Assembly (NCBI GenBank): GCA_046339595.1
Contig: JBKDUF010000027.1
Location: 1 to 64,000 of the forward strand
Origin: Ga0077527 sp021300125
Lineage (GTDB): Bacteria; Pseudomonadota; Gammaproteobacteria; Burkholderiales; SG8-41
Reading direction: 5' to 3'
DNA length: 64,000 nucleotides
In this document: one piece after another, positions 7,637-17,004 of the stretch
How the letters are laid out: every line of letters begins with the position of its first letter
Numbering within the stretch: the stretch's first letter is position 1
Notes under the pieces: generated by a model
Database searches by the model: none
Seen by the model: only the letters and a program-made list of their open reading frames with translations
Told to the model about the DNA's origin: nothing
Position numbers and translations under genes: made by a program

Positions 7637-10132
7637 ATGAAACATACCCCCGCCATCGACCAGTCCCTGGCCGAGCTGCAGGTGCTGAGCGCCGCGGCGC
7701 ACCGCGAGATCGAGTCGGTGCTGCCGCAAATCGCCCCCCATGGCGAAGCCGACACCCTGCATTGGCTTGCCGCCTGCCGCGCGCTGCTCGGTTTCGAGCG
7801 CGAGGCCGGACTCGCCTTCATCCGCGGCAGCCGCGAGGCGGAACAGGTGTCCGAGGAAGTGCTGCCCTGGACCGGGCAGGCACTCGCCTTCATGCAGTGG
7901 CGCGCGTCCTGGCGCGCGCTCGAAGGCTTCATGGCCAATGTCGCCGGCGCCTACGGCGCGCTCGGCCACGCCGGCGAGAAACGCTGGGCGGAACTTGGCT
8001 TTGCCTGGTGCGTGCGCCAGATTGAAAGCGGTGCTGCCTACTTCACCACGCCGGTGATCGATCTCGCCGGTCGCCAGGGCGGCATCACCGCCATCGAACA
8101 GCTGCTGGCCCCCGCTGAAGAACTCTACGAATCGCGCAAGCTGATGCTCGGCACCTGCCTGGGCGGCGCGATCCGCGTGCGCAACCTGCTCGGTGCGCAG
8201 GCGATCCTGCCTTGGGCCTCGCGCGGCGCCGACATCCTGCAGACGGGGCGTACCCGCGGCGAAGCCTATTTCCGCCTCGAGTCCGAGGAAAGCCTGTCGA
8301 TGCTGCTCGAGCACCTGCCGGGCTACCGCCTGACCGACCGCAACCGCCTGCTCGGCATGCTGCTCGACGTGTGGTTCGGCGGCGAATTCGATCTGCGCGA
8401 AAGCACCTGGTCGCCGGAAAAGGGTCGCCCCTTCATCGAGACCGACGGCCGCACCATCTATTTCCCGGCGGTGATGGCCGATCGCGAGGAGGCCATCCTC
8501 GCGCTGCTGCATACCGCCGGCCACATGCGCGCGCGTACCTTCGACCGCGCCGGCATGGAAGAGATGTTCCTGGAAGCCGGGCTGGATTTTCCCAAGGCCG
8601 GCGCGGTGTCCTGGGCGCCGCTGTTCCTGCGCTACGGCGAGGACGCGCTGCGCTTCCAGCTGATCTTCGACATCTGCGAAGACCTGCGCGTGGATGCCGC
8701 GGTCCAGTGCAGCGTGCCCAACTACCTGCGCCGCCTGGCGCGCGCCGCGCGAGCACTCGGCGTGCGCCATGCCGAAACCGCACCGTACTTTGACCTCGCG
8801 CTCGAAAGCATCGAGATCGCCGCCGCGGGCCGCGCCGATCCGCGCTTCGCGAGCCTGCTCGAACCCGGCGCCAGTGTTGCCGATGCCTGGCGCGCCGCCG
8901 TGAAGCTCTATTCCGGCAGCGATCTGCCGGCAGTGACCGACCTCGAGGCCTTCCACCTCGCCTACCTGCCGGGCCGCAGTCCCAACGCGATGCGCATGGC
9001 GCATCCGCAGGAGACCGACGACCAATCCCAGCAGCAGCAGCCCGGCACCGACCAGCAGAGCCAGCAGGGCGAGGAGGGCGGCGAGGAAACCGAGGCGCCG
9101 AAGAACGCCGAATCGGGCGAGCAGGGCGAGGACGGCGAAAAGCAGGAAGTGCCGAGCTACGGTGACTCCTCCGGCCAGGCCGCCCGGGCCTCGGGCAAGA
9201 GCGAGCAGGAAGGTCCCAACCACGGCAGCAGCGACAAGGGCATTCCGTATCCGGAGTGGGATTACCGCGAGTCGCGCTACAAGCGCAACTGGAGCTGGGT
9301 GCAGGAAAAGCGGCTTGCCGAGTCGAACATGACCGAGACCAACCGCCTGATGAGCCAGTACGCCCTTGCGCTCAAGCGCCTGAAAAAGGCGATCCAGGCA
9401 CAGAAGCCGACGCGCGCAGCGCCGCTCACGCAACAGCTCGACGGCGATGATATGGACCTCAATGCCGTGGTCGCCTATGTCGCCGAAAAGCGCGCCGGCC
9501 GCTCGCCGCGGCCCACCATCTACAAGCGCCGCGAAATCCGCCAGCGCGAAGTCGCGGTGACGCTGCTGGCCGACATGTCCACATCCATCATGCAGCACCT
9601 GCCCGAGGGCGGTGGCCGCCTGGTGGACCGCATCCGCGCCGGCGTGCTGCTGTTTGCCGAGAGCATGGAGGAGGTGGGTGACGCCTATTCCATCGCCGGC
9701 TTCTGCTCCAAGTACCGCGACAACGTCAGCTATTACAACCTGAAAAATTTCAACGAGGCGATGAGTGACGACATCCGTGCCCAGATCGGCGGCATGTCGG
9801 GGCGTCTTGCCACGCGCATGGGTGCGGCGATCCGCCATGCCACCGCGTCATTCGAGGGGGTCGAAAGCCGCCGCCGCCTGCTGCTGCTGCTCTCCGACGG
9901 CCGGCCAGAGGACTACGACGACGGCGGCGACCGCCGCTACCTGCACGAAGACACGCGGATGGCGGTGAAGGAGGCCGTGGCCAAGGGCGTGCATCCCTTC
10001 TGCGTGACCGTGGACACCATGGCCAACCAGTACCTGCCGCAGATCTTCGGCCCCGGGCACTACCTCGTGCTCGACCACATCAACAGCCTGCCCAACAAGC
10101 TGCCGGAAATCTATCTCCGCCTGCGGCGCTGA
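7637..10132 (+). CDS. cbbO/norD-like: VWA-domain activator, CbbO/NorD family
   Basis: 831 residues. A long helical N-terminal part (1-450) is followed by a low-complexity acidic linker rich in Gln, Glu and Gly (about 455-540) and a C-terminal von Willebrand A domain. The metal-ion-dependent adhesion site DMSTS begins at Asp646, with later conserved Thr/Asp positions (LLLLLSDGRPED). The linker is typical of CbbO/NorD/CobT-type partners of MoxR ATPases. With the upstream ATPase it should form a chaperone-like complex that remodels a target metalloenzyme. The target is not in view; the next gene encodes a cupin. Confidence 0.87.
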   Translation: MKHTPAIDQSLAELQVLSAAAHREIESVLPQIAPHGEADTLHWLAACRALLGFEREAGLAFIRGSREAEQVSEEVLPWTGQALAFMQWRASWRALEGFMANVAGAYGALGHAGEKRWAELGFAWCVRQIESGAAYFTTPVIDLAGRQGGITAIEQLLAPAEELYESRKLMLGTCLGGAIRVRNLLGAQAILPWASRGADILQTGRTRGEAYFRLESEESLSMLLEHLPGYRLTDRNRLLGMLLDVWFGGEFDLRESTWSPEKGRPFIETDGRTIYFPAVMADREEAILALLHTAGHMRARTFDRAGMEEMFLEAGLDFPKAGAVSWAPLFLRYGEDALRFQLIFDICEDLRVDAAVQCSVPNYLRRLARAARALGVRHAETAPYFDLALESIEIAAAGRADPRFASLLEPGASVADAWRAAVKLYSGSDLPAVTDLEAFHLAYLPGRSPNAMRMAHPQETDDQSQQQQPGTDQQSQQGEEGGEETEAPKNAESGEQGEDGEKQEVPSYGDSSGQAARASGKSEQEGPNHGSSDKGIPYPEWDYRESRYKRNWSWVQEKRLAESNMTETNRLMSQYALALKRLKKAIQAQKPTRAAPLTQQLDGDDMDLNAVVAYVAEKRAGRSPRPTIYKRREIRQREVAVTLLADMSTSIMQHLPEGGGRLVDRIRAGVLLFAESMEEVGDAYSIAGFCSKYRDNVSYYNLKNFNEAMSDDIRAQIGGMSGRLATRMGAAIRHATASFEGVESRRRLLLLLSDGRPEDYDDGGDRRYLHEDTRMAVKEAVAKGVHPFCVTVDTMANQYLPQIFGPGHYLVLDHINSLPNKLPEIYLRLRR

Positions 10133-10260
10133 CCGGGCGCGTATTCCGCAATGCGGTCATCCGCGCGAGGTTTGTTGACCCGGCGCAAACCGCGGGCCTT
10201 CCGTGGTGACGGCGGCTGCGGCACAATGGTCCCGCATCGCAGACTTTTCAGGAGGACATC

Positions 10261-10761
10261 ATGGGCTACACACTCGAACAATTCGCCAGCCGCTGCCACG
10301 ACCTGATCAAGGCCGAACCGGGACCCGCGGGCCGCGCGAAATTGGCGGCGCTGCTGCAGGAGGCGCTGAAGGATCAGGCGTTCATCGACAAGAACATTGA
10401 TGCCACAGTGGGCGAGCGCAAGATCCTGTATGAAGATCCCGAATTCGGCTTCTGCATCCTTGCCCACAACTATGAGGGCGCGAAGATCAGCCCGCCGCAC
10501 GACCACGCGCATTCCTGGGCGATCTACGGCCAGGCGCGCGGCGAAACCGAGATGCGCGATTACGAGCTGCTCAAGCCCGCCACACACGATGTGCCGGGCC
10601 AGGTGCGCCAGACCCGCAGCTACAAGCTGACGCCCGGCATTGCCCACGTTTACAACGAAGGCGACCTGCATTCGCCCAAGCGCGGCGGGCCGACCAGCCT
10701 GATCCGCATCGAAGGCACCAACATGGACAAGGTCAAGCGCCTGCAGTACGTCGCGGTCTGA
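10261..10761 (+). CDS. Cupin protein, cysteine-dioxygenase-like
   Basis: 166 residues. The cupin metal site is visible: PPHDHAHSW gives His80, His82 and His84, and a further His sits in DLHSPK (about 137). This spacing resembles the 3-His iron site of cysteine dioxygenase-like thiol dioxygenases. The Cys that crosslinks to Tyr in mammalian cysteine dioxygenase cannot be assigned. The gene follows the VWA gene by 128 bp in the same direction, so this putative metalloenzyme might be a client of the ATPase/VWA pair. That is inference. An SD (AGGAGG) lies just upstream and a strong terminator follows. Confidence 0.72.
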   Translation: MGYTLEQFASRCHDLIKAEPGPAGRAKLAALLQEALKDQAFIDKNIDATVGERKILYEDPEFGFCILAHNYEGAKISPPHDHAHSWAIYGQARGETEMRDYELLKPATHDVPGQVRQTRSYKLTPGIAHVYNEGDLHSPKRGGPTSLIRIEGTNMDKVKRLQYVAV

Positions 10762-10778
10762 AGCGGGACCGCGCCAGC

Positions 10779-10808
10779 AAAAAAGGCTGCCCGCGGGCAG
10801 CCTTTTTT
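10779..10808. terminator. Bidirectional terminator
   Basis: The stem GGCTGCCCGCGGGCAGCC is flanked by six A on the left and six T on the right, so it can stop transcription from both the cupin gene and the convergent membrane-protein gene. Confidence 0.92.
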
Positions 10809-10830
10809 ATGGCTGAAGCCGGTAACCGAG

Positions 10831-11880
10831 TCAGGGTGTCTTGCCGCGCAGCTGCGCGCGTTCAAAGGCCACCACCACCGGCAGCGACAGCGCCAGCGGG
10901 ATCAGCAGGTAGAACAGCCGCCAGATGAGCAGCGCCGCAATCACGTCTGAAGGCGGGACGGTGTGGACCACGGCGAGGAATACGGCCTCCATCACGCCGA
11001 TGCCGCCCGGGGTCTGCGAGATCAGGCCGGCTGAAAACGACAGCAGGAAGGCGCCGAGCACGATCAGGAATCCGGGGTTGCCGGCATCGGGCAGCACGAA
11101 GTAAACGATGGCCGCCGCGGCGACGATCTCAAGCGGCGCGGCGATCAGCTGGCGCGTCACGATGGGCATCTTCGGGTAGAAAATCTCGAAGTTGCGGATG
11201 CGCACCGGCTTGAAGCCGCGCCAGGAACCCAGCACGTACAGTCCGCACAGCAGCAGCAGTCCGACGCCAATGAGTCGGACGATGTCCTCGGGCATCACCA
11301 GAAACGGGATCACTGCATCCAGCGACTGCACAATCTCGGGCTCGACCACGAACACGAAACCCATCAGGATCATCGTGCCGTAGGCGAAGGTGAAGGAGCA
11401 CAGCGCGACCAGCACGGCGACTTCGGCGGCGGTGAGCCCCTTGGCACAGTAGGCACGCAGCCGCACCAGGCCGCCGGAGAGCACCGACGCGCCGAGGTTG
11501 TGGCCCAGCGCGTAAGTGACGAAGGAGCAGGTGGCGATGTAGCCCCAGGAGATGCCCTGGTGGCGGTTAAGGTGGATCAGCGCGATGCGGTCGTACCAGG
11601 CCAGCGCAATGTAGGCGACTACCGCCGCCGCAGCGGCCTGCAGGTATTCGCGGCGGGTGATTTCGACCACGCTCTGCGCGATCGAGGCATAGATTACCTT
11701 CAGGCTGTTCCAGATCCCGCCGCCGGCGAGCAGTTCCTTGACCAGCGGGTCGGCCGAGACTTCGGCGAGCAGCTTGGTATAGAGCAGCCAGACCGACCAG
11801 ATCACCACCGCGCCGACGAGCAGCAGCCACGCGGTGCGCTTGGCGCGCTGAAGCCAGGTCGTGCGGGCGATTTCGGTCAT
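10831..11880 (-). CDS. Integral membrane protein, lysylphosphatidylglycerol synthase TM-region (UPF0104) family
   Basis: 349 residues with about eight hydrophobic segments. The family covers the flippase half of MprF and stand-alone COG0392 proteins thought to move lipids across the inner membrane. The segment FSAGLISQTPGGIGVMEAVF (about 287-306) carries the PGGIGxxE motif typical of the family. No aminoacyl-transferase domain is attached, so it is a membrane-only member. It is a single gene, convergent with the cupin gene and divergent from a LysR regulator. Confidence 0.82.
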   Translation of the reverse strand: MTEIARTTWLQRAKRTAWLLLVGAVVIWSVWLLYTKLLAEVSADPLVKELLAGGGIWNSLKVIYASIAQSVVEITRREYLQAAAAAVVAYIALAWYDRIALIHLNRHQGISWGYIATCSFVTYALGHNLGASVLSGGLVRLRAYCAKGLTAAEVAVLVALCSFTFAYGTMILMGFVFVVEPEIVQSLDAVIPFLVMPEDIVRLIGVGLLLLCGLYVLGSWRGFKPVRIRNFEIFYPKMPIVTRQLIAAPLEIVAAAAIVYFVLPDAGNPGFLIVLGAFLLSFSAGLISQTPGGIGVMEAVFLAVVHTVPPSDVIAALLIWRLFYLLIPLALSLPVVVAFERAQLRGKTP

Positions 11881-12222
11881 GTTCGGTGATGGCGTTGGTG
11901 GAAGCCAGACCGTGCCGTGGCAACAGGTGCGGCGCGGCGGTCCGTGGTGGACGCGGGGTCTGGGTTCGGCGGGGTGTCCGGAGGGTTGCGGTGGGCGTTG
12001 ACGCCTTCGACTCGCGGTCCGGGCAAAAGTGTCCTCGGTTGCAGTGGTCTGTGTGAGCTTGTTGCCGCGGCTTTATACCACAGTTCGGAATCAAAGCTGT
12101 GTCAACTGCGTGACCGGCCGCCCGTGGGCGTCACCGCGCCTTGCGGCTGGCGGAACCGGTAAACTGGCGATATCACCAATTAATGCCCCGGGCGCTGCCC
12201 GATTAAAACGCCTAATTGAAAT
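11881..12222. other. Intergenic region, 342 bp, no gene seen
   Basis: This lies between the divergent membrane-protein and LysR genes. On the minus strand there is a TTGACA and a TATAAA, but they are 22 bases apart and do not make a standard promoter. Near the LysR start is a small hairpin (CGGGC/GCCCG) and a short AT-rich stretch. Confidence 0.55.
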
Positions 12223-13131
12223 ATGGCTGACCGCCGCCTCCAGGTTTTCCACGCCGTGGCCCGGCAACTGTCCTTCACTAAGGCGGCCGAGCAACTGTTT
12301 ATGACCCAGCCGGCGGTGACGTTCCAGATCAAGCAGCTGGAGGAGCATCTCAATACCCGCCTGTTCGAGCGCAACCATGGCCGCATCGCGCTGACCCCCG
12401 CCGGCGAGCTGGTGATGGGCTATGCCGAAAAAATCCTCGCCCTGTCCGAGGAACTGGAAACCCGCGTCGGAGAACTCACCGGCGCCATCAGCGGGCCGCT
12501 GCTGCTGGGGGCGAGCACCACGGTGGCCGAGTTCTACCTGCCGCAGATCCTCGGCGAGTTCAAGGCGCAGTATCCGCATGTGCAGGCGCACATGACGGTG
12601 GGCAACTCCGAGACCATCGTCACCCGCGTGGCCGAGCATGCGCTCGACCTCGGCCTGATCGAATCGCCCTCGACCCAGCCCGGTGTCGCCACCGAGGTGA
12701 TCTGCGAGGACGTGCTGATGATGATCTGCAGCCCGCAGCATCGCCTGGCGTCCGCAAAAAAAGCCAGCGTCGCCGAGGTGGCCGCCGAACCCTTCATCAG
12801 CCGCGAGCCGGGCTCGGGCACGCGCGAAGTGGCCGACCAGTACTTCCAGGCCAACCGCATCGCCCCCGATGCGGTGAACGTGGTGATGGAGCTGGGCAGC
12901 CCCGCGGCGATCAAGGGCGTGGTCGAAACCGGGCTGGGCGTGTCCATCCTGTCGCGGGCGACGGTGAGTAAGGAACTCAGGCTCGGCACGCTGCGCGCGC
13001 TGCCGCTCGACCCGCCGCTGGTGCGCGGCCTCTCGGTGGTGACACCCGACGGCCGCTTCCGCTCGCGCCTGCTGTCCACCTTCATCGAGTTCGCGACCTC
13101 GCGCATGCAGGCGATGGCTGCGGCGCGCTGA
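12223..13131 (+). CDS. LysR-family transcriptional regulator
   Basis: 302 residues. A winged helix-turn-helix occupies residues 1-60 (SFTKAAEQLFMTQPAVTFQIKQLE). It is followed by the periplasmic-binding-protein-like effector domain (about 90-295) with the family segment EPGSGTR. The N-terminal domain resembles the CysL/CbbR branch. The ATG at 12223 is preceded by AT-rich sequence without a Shine-Dalgarno match. It lies 6 bp upstream of alr, probably cotranscribed. LysR proteins usually regulate a divergent gene, here the lipid-flippase-like gene at 10831, although the spacing of about 340 bp is long. Confidence 0.88.
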   Translation: MADRRLQVFHAVARQLSFTKAAEQLFMTQPAVTFQIKQLEEHLNTRLFERNHGRIALTPAGELVMGYAEKILALSEELETRVGELTGAISGPLLLGASTTVAEFYLPQILGEFKAQYPHVQAHMTVGNSETIVTRVAEHALDLGLIESPSTQPGVATEVICEDVLMMICSPQHRLASAKKASVAEVAAEPFISREPGSGTREVADQYFQANRIAPDAVNVVMELGSPAAIKGVVETGLGVSILSRATVSKELRLGTLRALPLDPPLVRGLSVVTPDGRFRSRLLSTFIEFATSRMQAMAAAR

Positions 13132-13137
13132 GCGGCG

Positions 13138-14208
13138 ATGCCGCGCCCGATCATCGCCACCATCGACCTGGCGGCGCTCGCCCACAACCTCGATGTGGCC
13201 AAGCGCCACGCGCCGCACGCCAAGGTATTTGCGGTGGTCAAGGCCAATGCCTACGGTCACGGGCTGCTGCGCGCGGCGGCGGCGCTGCGCGGCGCCGACG
13301 GTTTTGCCGTGGTCGAGTTTGATGCCGCGCTGAAGCTGCGCGCCGCGGGTTACGCCCAGCGCATCGTGCTCCTGGAAGGCTTTTTCGACCGCGCCGAGGC
13401 GCGCGAGGGGGCGGCGCGGCGGCTCGCGACGGTGATCCACCATCCATCGCAGCTCGCGCTGCTGGATGGGCTGCCTGCCGGCTCGCGGCTCGATGTGCTG
13501 CTCAAGATCAACAGCGGCATGAACCGCCTCGGCTTCAAGCCCGACGCGGTGGCGCAGGCCTGCGCCGCGCTGCAGGCGCACCCGGCCGTTGGCAAGGTCA
13601 CGATGATGACGCATTTTGCCGATGCCGACGGCGCCAGCGGTGTGGACTGGCAGCTGGAAACCTTTGAGCGTGCAGCGGCCGGCCTCGCGCTGCCGCGCAG
13701 CCTCGCCAACTCGGCGGCGGTGCTGCGCCATCCGCACACGCATTTTGACTGGGTGCGCCCCGGCATCATGCTTTATGGATCCTCGCCCTTTGCCGAAGTC
13801 AGCGCGCAGGCGCTGGACCTGAAGCCGGTGATGACCCTGCGCTCCGAAATCATCAGCACCTGCGAGCTCAAGCCCGGCGACAGCGTCGGCTACGGCTGCA
13901 CCTTCTGCGCCGACCGGCCGCTGCGCCTCGGCATCGTCGCCTGCGGGTATGCTGACGGCTACCCGCGCCACGCGCCCAGCGGCACCCCGGTGCTGGTGGG
14001 CGACCGCATCGCCGGCAGCGTCGGCCGCGTGTCGATGGACATGCTGTGCGTGGACATTACCGACCGCCCCGAGGCCGGGGTCGGCACGCCGGTGGTGCTG
14101 TGGGGCGAAGGCAACCCGGCCGATGACGTGGCCCAGGCCGCGGGCACCGTCAGCTACGAGCTGTTCTGCGCGCTGGCGGCGCGGGTGCCGGTCAGCGAGA
14201 TCAACTGA
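13138..14208 (+). CDS. alr: Alanine racemase
   Basis: 356 residues, the normal length. The PLP lysine is Lys35 in AVVKANAYGHG. The catalytic tyrosine of the C-terminal domain lies in SVGYGCTF (about residue 251). It interconverts L- and D-alanine for peptidoglycan. It begins 6 bp after the LysR gene and is followed by a hydrolase gene and radA. The alr-radA proximity is common in betaproteobacteria. Confidence 0.96.
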   Translation: MPRPIIATIDLAALAHNLDVAKRHAPHAKVFAVVKANAYGHGLLRAAAALRGADGFAVVEFDAALKLRAAGYAQRIVLLEGFFDRAEAREGAARRLATVIHHPSQLALLDGLPAGSRLDVLLKINSGMNRLGFKPDAVAQACAALQAHPAVGKVTMMTHFADADGASGVDWQLETFERAAAGLALPRSLANSAAVLRHPHTHFDWVRPGIMLYGSSPFAEVSAQALDLKPVMTLRSEIISTCELKPGDSVGYGCTFCADRPLRLGIVACGYADGYPRHAPSGTPVLVGDRIAGSVGRVSMDMLCVDITDRPEAGVGTPVVLWGEGNPADDVAQAAGTVSYELFCALAARVPVSEIN

Positions 14209-14245
14209 ACAACATCACCAACAAGAACTGGCGGAGGAGCAAGGC

Positions 14246-15100
14246 ATGCCCTGGAAAGACTGGCAACACGACATCGAACGGCAATTCAATCCGCGGGCCT
14301 GGGCCACCGATGTGGAAGAACAGCACGCGCTGCGCGGCAAGCTGTCGAAGGCTGCGCGCGAGCGGCTGAAGGGCACTTTCGACATTGCCTACGGCGACAC
14401 GCCGCGGCAGAAACTCGACATCTACCACGCCGGCAATGCCAGGGCGCCGATCGTGGTCTACCTGCATGGCGGCTACTGGCGCGTCGGCGAAAAAGAAAAG
14501 CAGGCCATCCTCGCCGAGCCGCTGGTGCAGGCCGGCTTTCCGGTGGTGATGCTGGGCACCGACCTCTGTCCCGCGGTGACACTCGACACCATCGTCGAGC
14601 AGGTGATCCGCGGCATCGTCTGGACCGCGAACAACGCCCAGCGCGTTGGTGGCGACGCGCGACGCATCTATCTCTACGGCCATTCCGCCGGCGCGCACCT
14701 CGCGGCGATGGGCCTGGCCGAGGACTGGACCAAGCACGGCCTGCCCGCCGACCTGATCTGCGGCGCGACCATGGTCTCCGGCATCTACGACGTGGAGCCG
14801 GTGCTGCACATCAGCGTCAACGACCTCATTCGCCTCACCGCGGACCGCGTGCACGCGCTGAGCCCCCAGTTCCATCCGCCGCGCCGCGGCGTGCCGGTGG
14901 TGCTCGCCGCCGGCGGCGAAGAAGCGCCGGGCTGGGTGGCGCAGACCACGGAATACGCCGAGGTCTGCCGCAAAGCCGGCTGCAAGGTTGAAGTGATCGT
15001 GGTGCCGCACGAAGGGCACTTCAGCACCATCCCGATGCAGGCCGACCCGGCGCACCCGATCAACGTGGCGATGATCCGCGACCTCAAGGCGCTGGGTTAA
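14246..15100 (+). CDS. Alpha/beta hydrolase, kynurenine-formamidase-like
   Basis: 284 residues from the ATG at 14246 (GGAGGAG upstream). The oxyanion-hole motif HGGYW (74-78) and nucleophile elbow GHSAG (Ser147) are typical of the hormone-sensitive-lipase/arylformamidase branch, and the final EGHFS supplies the catalytic His. The HGGYW form is characteristic of formamidase-like esterases. No tryptophan-catabolic genes are nearby, so the physiological substrate is unknown. It sits between alr and radA with short gaps. Confidence 0.82.
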   Translation: MPWKDWQHDIERQFNPRAWATDVEEQHALRGKLSKAARERLKGTFDIAYGDTPRQKLDIYHAGNARAPIVVYLHGGYWRVGEKEKQAILAEPLVQAGFPVVMLGTDLCPAVTLDTIVEQVIRGIVWTANNAQRVGGDARRIYLYGHSAGAHLAAMGLAEDWTKHGLPADLICGATMVSGIYDVEPVLHISVNDLIRLTADRVHALSPQFHPPRRGVPVVLAAGGEEAPGWVAQTTEYAEVCRKAGCKVEVIVVPHEGHFSTIPMQADPAHPINVAMIRDLKALG

Positions 15101-15115
15101 GGCGGGACTCCACAT

Positions 15116-16483
15116 ATGGCCAAAGCGCGCACCGTTTACGCCTGCACCGAGTGCGGCGGGCAATCCGTGAAATGGCAGGGCCAGTGCCCGCACTGCCAGG
15201 CCTGGAACACGTTGGTTGAATCCGTGGCCGAGGCCGCCACGCCCTCGGCCAACCGTTTTTCGCTGATCGCCGAAACCGGCAAGCTGCAGCGCCTGTCGGA
15301 AGTGGATGCGCGCGAGGAGGCGCGCATGCCCAGTGGCATTGCCGAATTCGACCGCGTGCTCGGCGGAGGGTTGGTGCCCGGCGCGGTGATCCTGATCGGC
15401 GGCGACCCCGGCATCGGCAAATCCACGCTGCTCTTGCAGTCGCTCGCCACCGTGGGCAAGGCGCGCAAGGTGGTCTATGTCTCGGGCGAGGAGTCGCCGC
15501 AGCAGATCGCGATGCGCGCGAAGCGCCTCAACGTGGATGCCCACCATGTGCAGGTGCTGCCCGAAACCAGCCTCGGCAAGATCCAGGCGGTGATCCAGTC
15601 GGAGAAACCCGAGATCGCCGTCATCGACTCGATCCAGACCCTGTATTCCGATGCGCTGACCTCGGCGCCGGGCTCGGTGGCGCAGGTGCGCGAATGTGCG
15701 GCGCAGCTCACACGGCTGGCCAAGGCCGGTGGCACCACCATCATCTTTGTCGGTCATGTCACCAAGGAAGGCACGCTCGCCGGCCCGCGCGTGCTCGAGC
15801 ACATGGTCGATACCGTGCTCTATTTTGAGGGCGACACCCATTCCAGCTTCCGCCTGATCCGCGCCTTCAAGAACCGCTACGGCGCGGTCAACGAGCTCGG
15901 CGTGTTTGCGATGACCGACAAGGGCCTGAAGGGTGTGGCCAACCCCTCGGCGCTGTTCCTGTCGCAGCACGAAGGCGAAGTCGCCGGCTCCTGCGTGCTG
16001 GTGACGCAGGAAGGCACGCGCCCGCTGCTGGTGGAAGTGCAGGCACTGGTGGACAGCGCACACGCGCCAAACCCGCGGCGCCTCAGTGTCGGACTCGAAC
16101 AGAACCGCCTGGCCTTGCTGCTGGCGGTATTGCACCGCCATTCCGGCATCGCCTGTTACGACCAGGATGTTTTCGTCAACGCGGTGGGTGGTGTGCGCAT
16201 CACCGAACCTGCGGCCGACCTCGCGGTGCTGATGGCGGTGGTGAGTTCACTGAAAAACAAGCCGCTGCCGAAAAAGCTGGTGGTCTTCGGTGAAGTGGGC
16301 CTCGCCGGTGAAGTGCGCCCGGTGCAGCGCGGCCAGGAGAGATTGAAGGAAGCGGCGAAGCTCGGCTTCACCCACGCCCTGATCCCTGCGGCGAATCAGC
16401 CGCGGCAGGCGGTGTCGGGCATCAAGGTGATCGCGGTGCAGCGGATTGACGAGGCGGTGTTGCGGTTTCGGGATGGGTTTTGA
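15116..16483 (+). CDS. radA: DNA repair protein RadA
   Basis: 455 residues. A zinc finger of Cys10, Cys13, Cys24 and Cys27 is followed by a RecA-like core with Walker A GGDPGIGKST (95-104), the RadA-specific KNRYG motif (near 250, normally KNRFG) and a C-terminal Lon-protease-like domain. RadA promotes branch migration of recombination intermediates. It is the last gene of the alr-hydrolase-radA run. Confidence 0.96.
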   Translation: MAKARTVYACTECGGQSVKWQGQCPHCQAWNTLVESVAEAATPSANRFSLIAETGKLQRLSEVDAREEARMPSGIAEFDRVLGGGLVPGAVILIGGDPGIGKSTLLLQSLATVGKARKVVYVSGEESPQQIAMRAKRLNVDAHHVQVLPETSLGKIQAVIQSEKPEIAVIDSIQTLYSDALTSAPGSVAQVRECAAQLTRLAKAGGTTIIFVGHVTKEGTLAGPRVLEHMVDTVLYFEGDTHSSFRLIRAFKNRYGAVNELGVFAMTDKGLKGVANPSALFLSQHEGEVAGSCVLVTQEGTRPLLVEVQALVDSAHAPNPRRLSVGLEQNRLALLLAVLHRHSGIACYDQDVFVNAVGGVRITEPAADLAVLMAVVSSLKNKPLPKKLVVFGEVGLAGEVRPVQRGQERLKEAAKLGFTHALIPAANQPRQAVSGIKVIAVQRIDEAVLRFRDGF

Positions 16484-17004
16484 AGATATAACTTGTTGAT
16501 GAATATTTTGCATTTTCTGTTTTTATAGATCTGAGGATTATTTTTCAATCCTCTAAATTCTTCGCAAAGTTTTACTGCATTTTTGTGTTCTAAATTGCGT
16601 TAAACGACACTTTCCAAACGTGGGGGTAACTGCACCATTCGCCGCTCTTGTTATCTGGGTTTCGTTGAGAAAAATGGAGTCAGACACCATAATGTCCGTT
16701 GGGCGATCTCGGTGTTTGGGGCGTTCAAGGTCGATTATGCGTTTGACGCCATGGCGGCTGCTGGAGCCTTCTTAATCTTCAGGTGCTTCCCGTCTGTATC
16801 GCGAGGGCCGTGCCGTCAAGTTGGCATTTCCGGTGGTCTTCTTTGTGGACTTTGCGTTGACTTCGCCCCGGGCGCTGGCCATGATGAACCCGGTCTTTGC
16901 GCGATGGTCTACATCGCGGATACCCGACCACATCAATAAATCAATGCGCCGATCCGGGACGCCCACTTTGTGGAAGGCCGCGTCCGATCGTGCGGGAGGA
17001 CGGC
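16484..17004. other. Intergenic region, 521 bp, AT-rich first third, no supported gene
   Basis: The first ~130 bp are far richer in A+T than the rest of the window. They include a perfect 7-bp stem hairpin (GAGGATT/AATCCTC, 16533-16553) that may end radA transcription, although the T-run is poor. At about 16673-16693 ATGGAGTCAGACACCAT forms a small inverted repeat like sequences often found beside REP-associated transposases. A 64-codon minus-strand frame (16772-16966) has no recognisable family. The area may be a decayed insertion. Confidence 0.5.
16533..16553 (+). terminator. Possible radA terminator hairpin
   Basis: Perfect 7-bp stem GAGGATT/AATCCTC with a T-rich loop, about 50 bp after radA. 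The downstream T-run is weak, so termination is uncertain. Confidence 0.4.

Noticed and set aside
7634..9838. Minus-strand frame of about 734 codons opposite the VWA gene
   Set aside because: The plus-strand CbbO/NorD protein has clear domains; the antisense frame has none.
6615..10132. Calling a carbon-fixation operon from CbbQ/CbbO and the CbbR-like LysR gene
   Set aside because: No RuBisCO or other Calvin-cycle gene is present and the LysR gene is over 30 kb away; NorQ/NorD-type proteins look the same.
12060..12120. TTGACA and TATAAA on the minus strand upstream of the flippase-like gene
   Set aside because: The spacing of 22 bp is too long for a standard promoter.
12091..16141. Long minus-strand frames across the LysR, alr and radA genes
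   Set aside because: They mirror the codon bias of established genes and have no recognisable domain.
16772..16966. A 64-codon minus-strand frame after radA
   Set aside because: There is no family match and no ribosome site; kept only as part of the possible decayed island.
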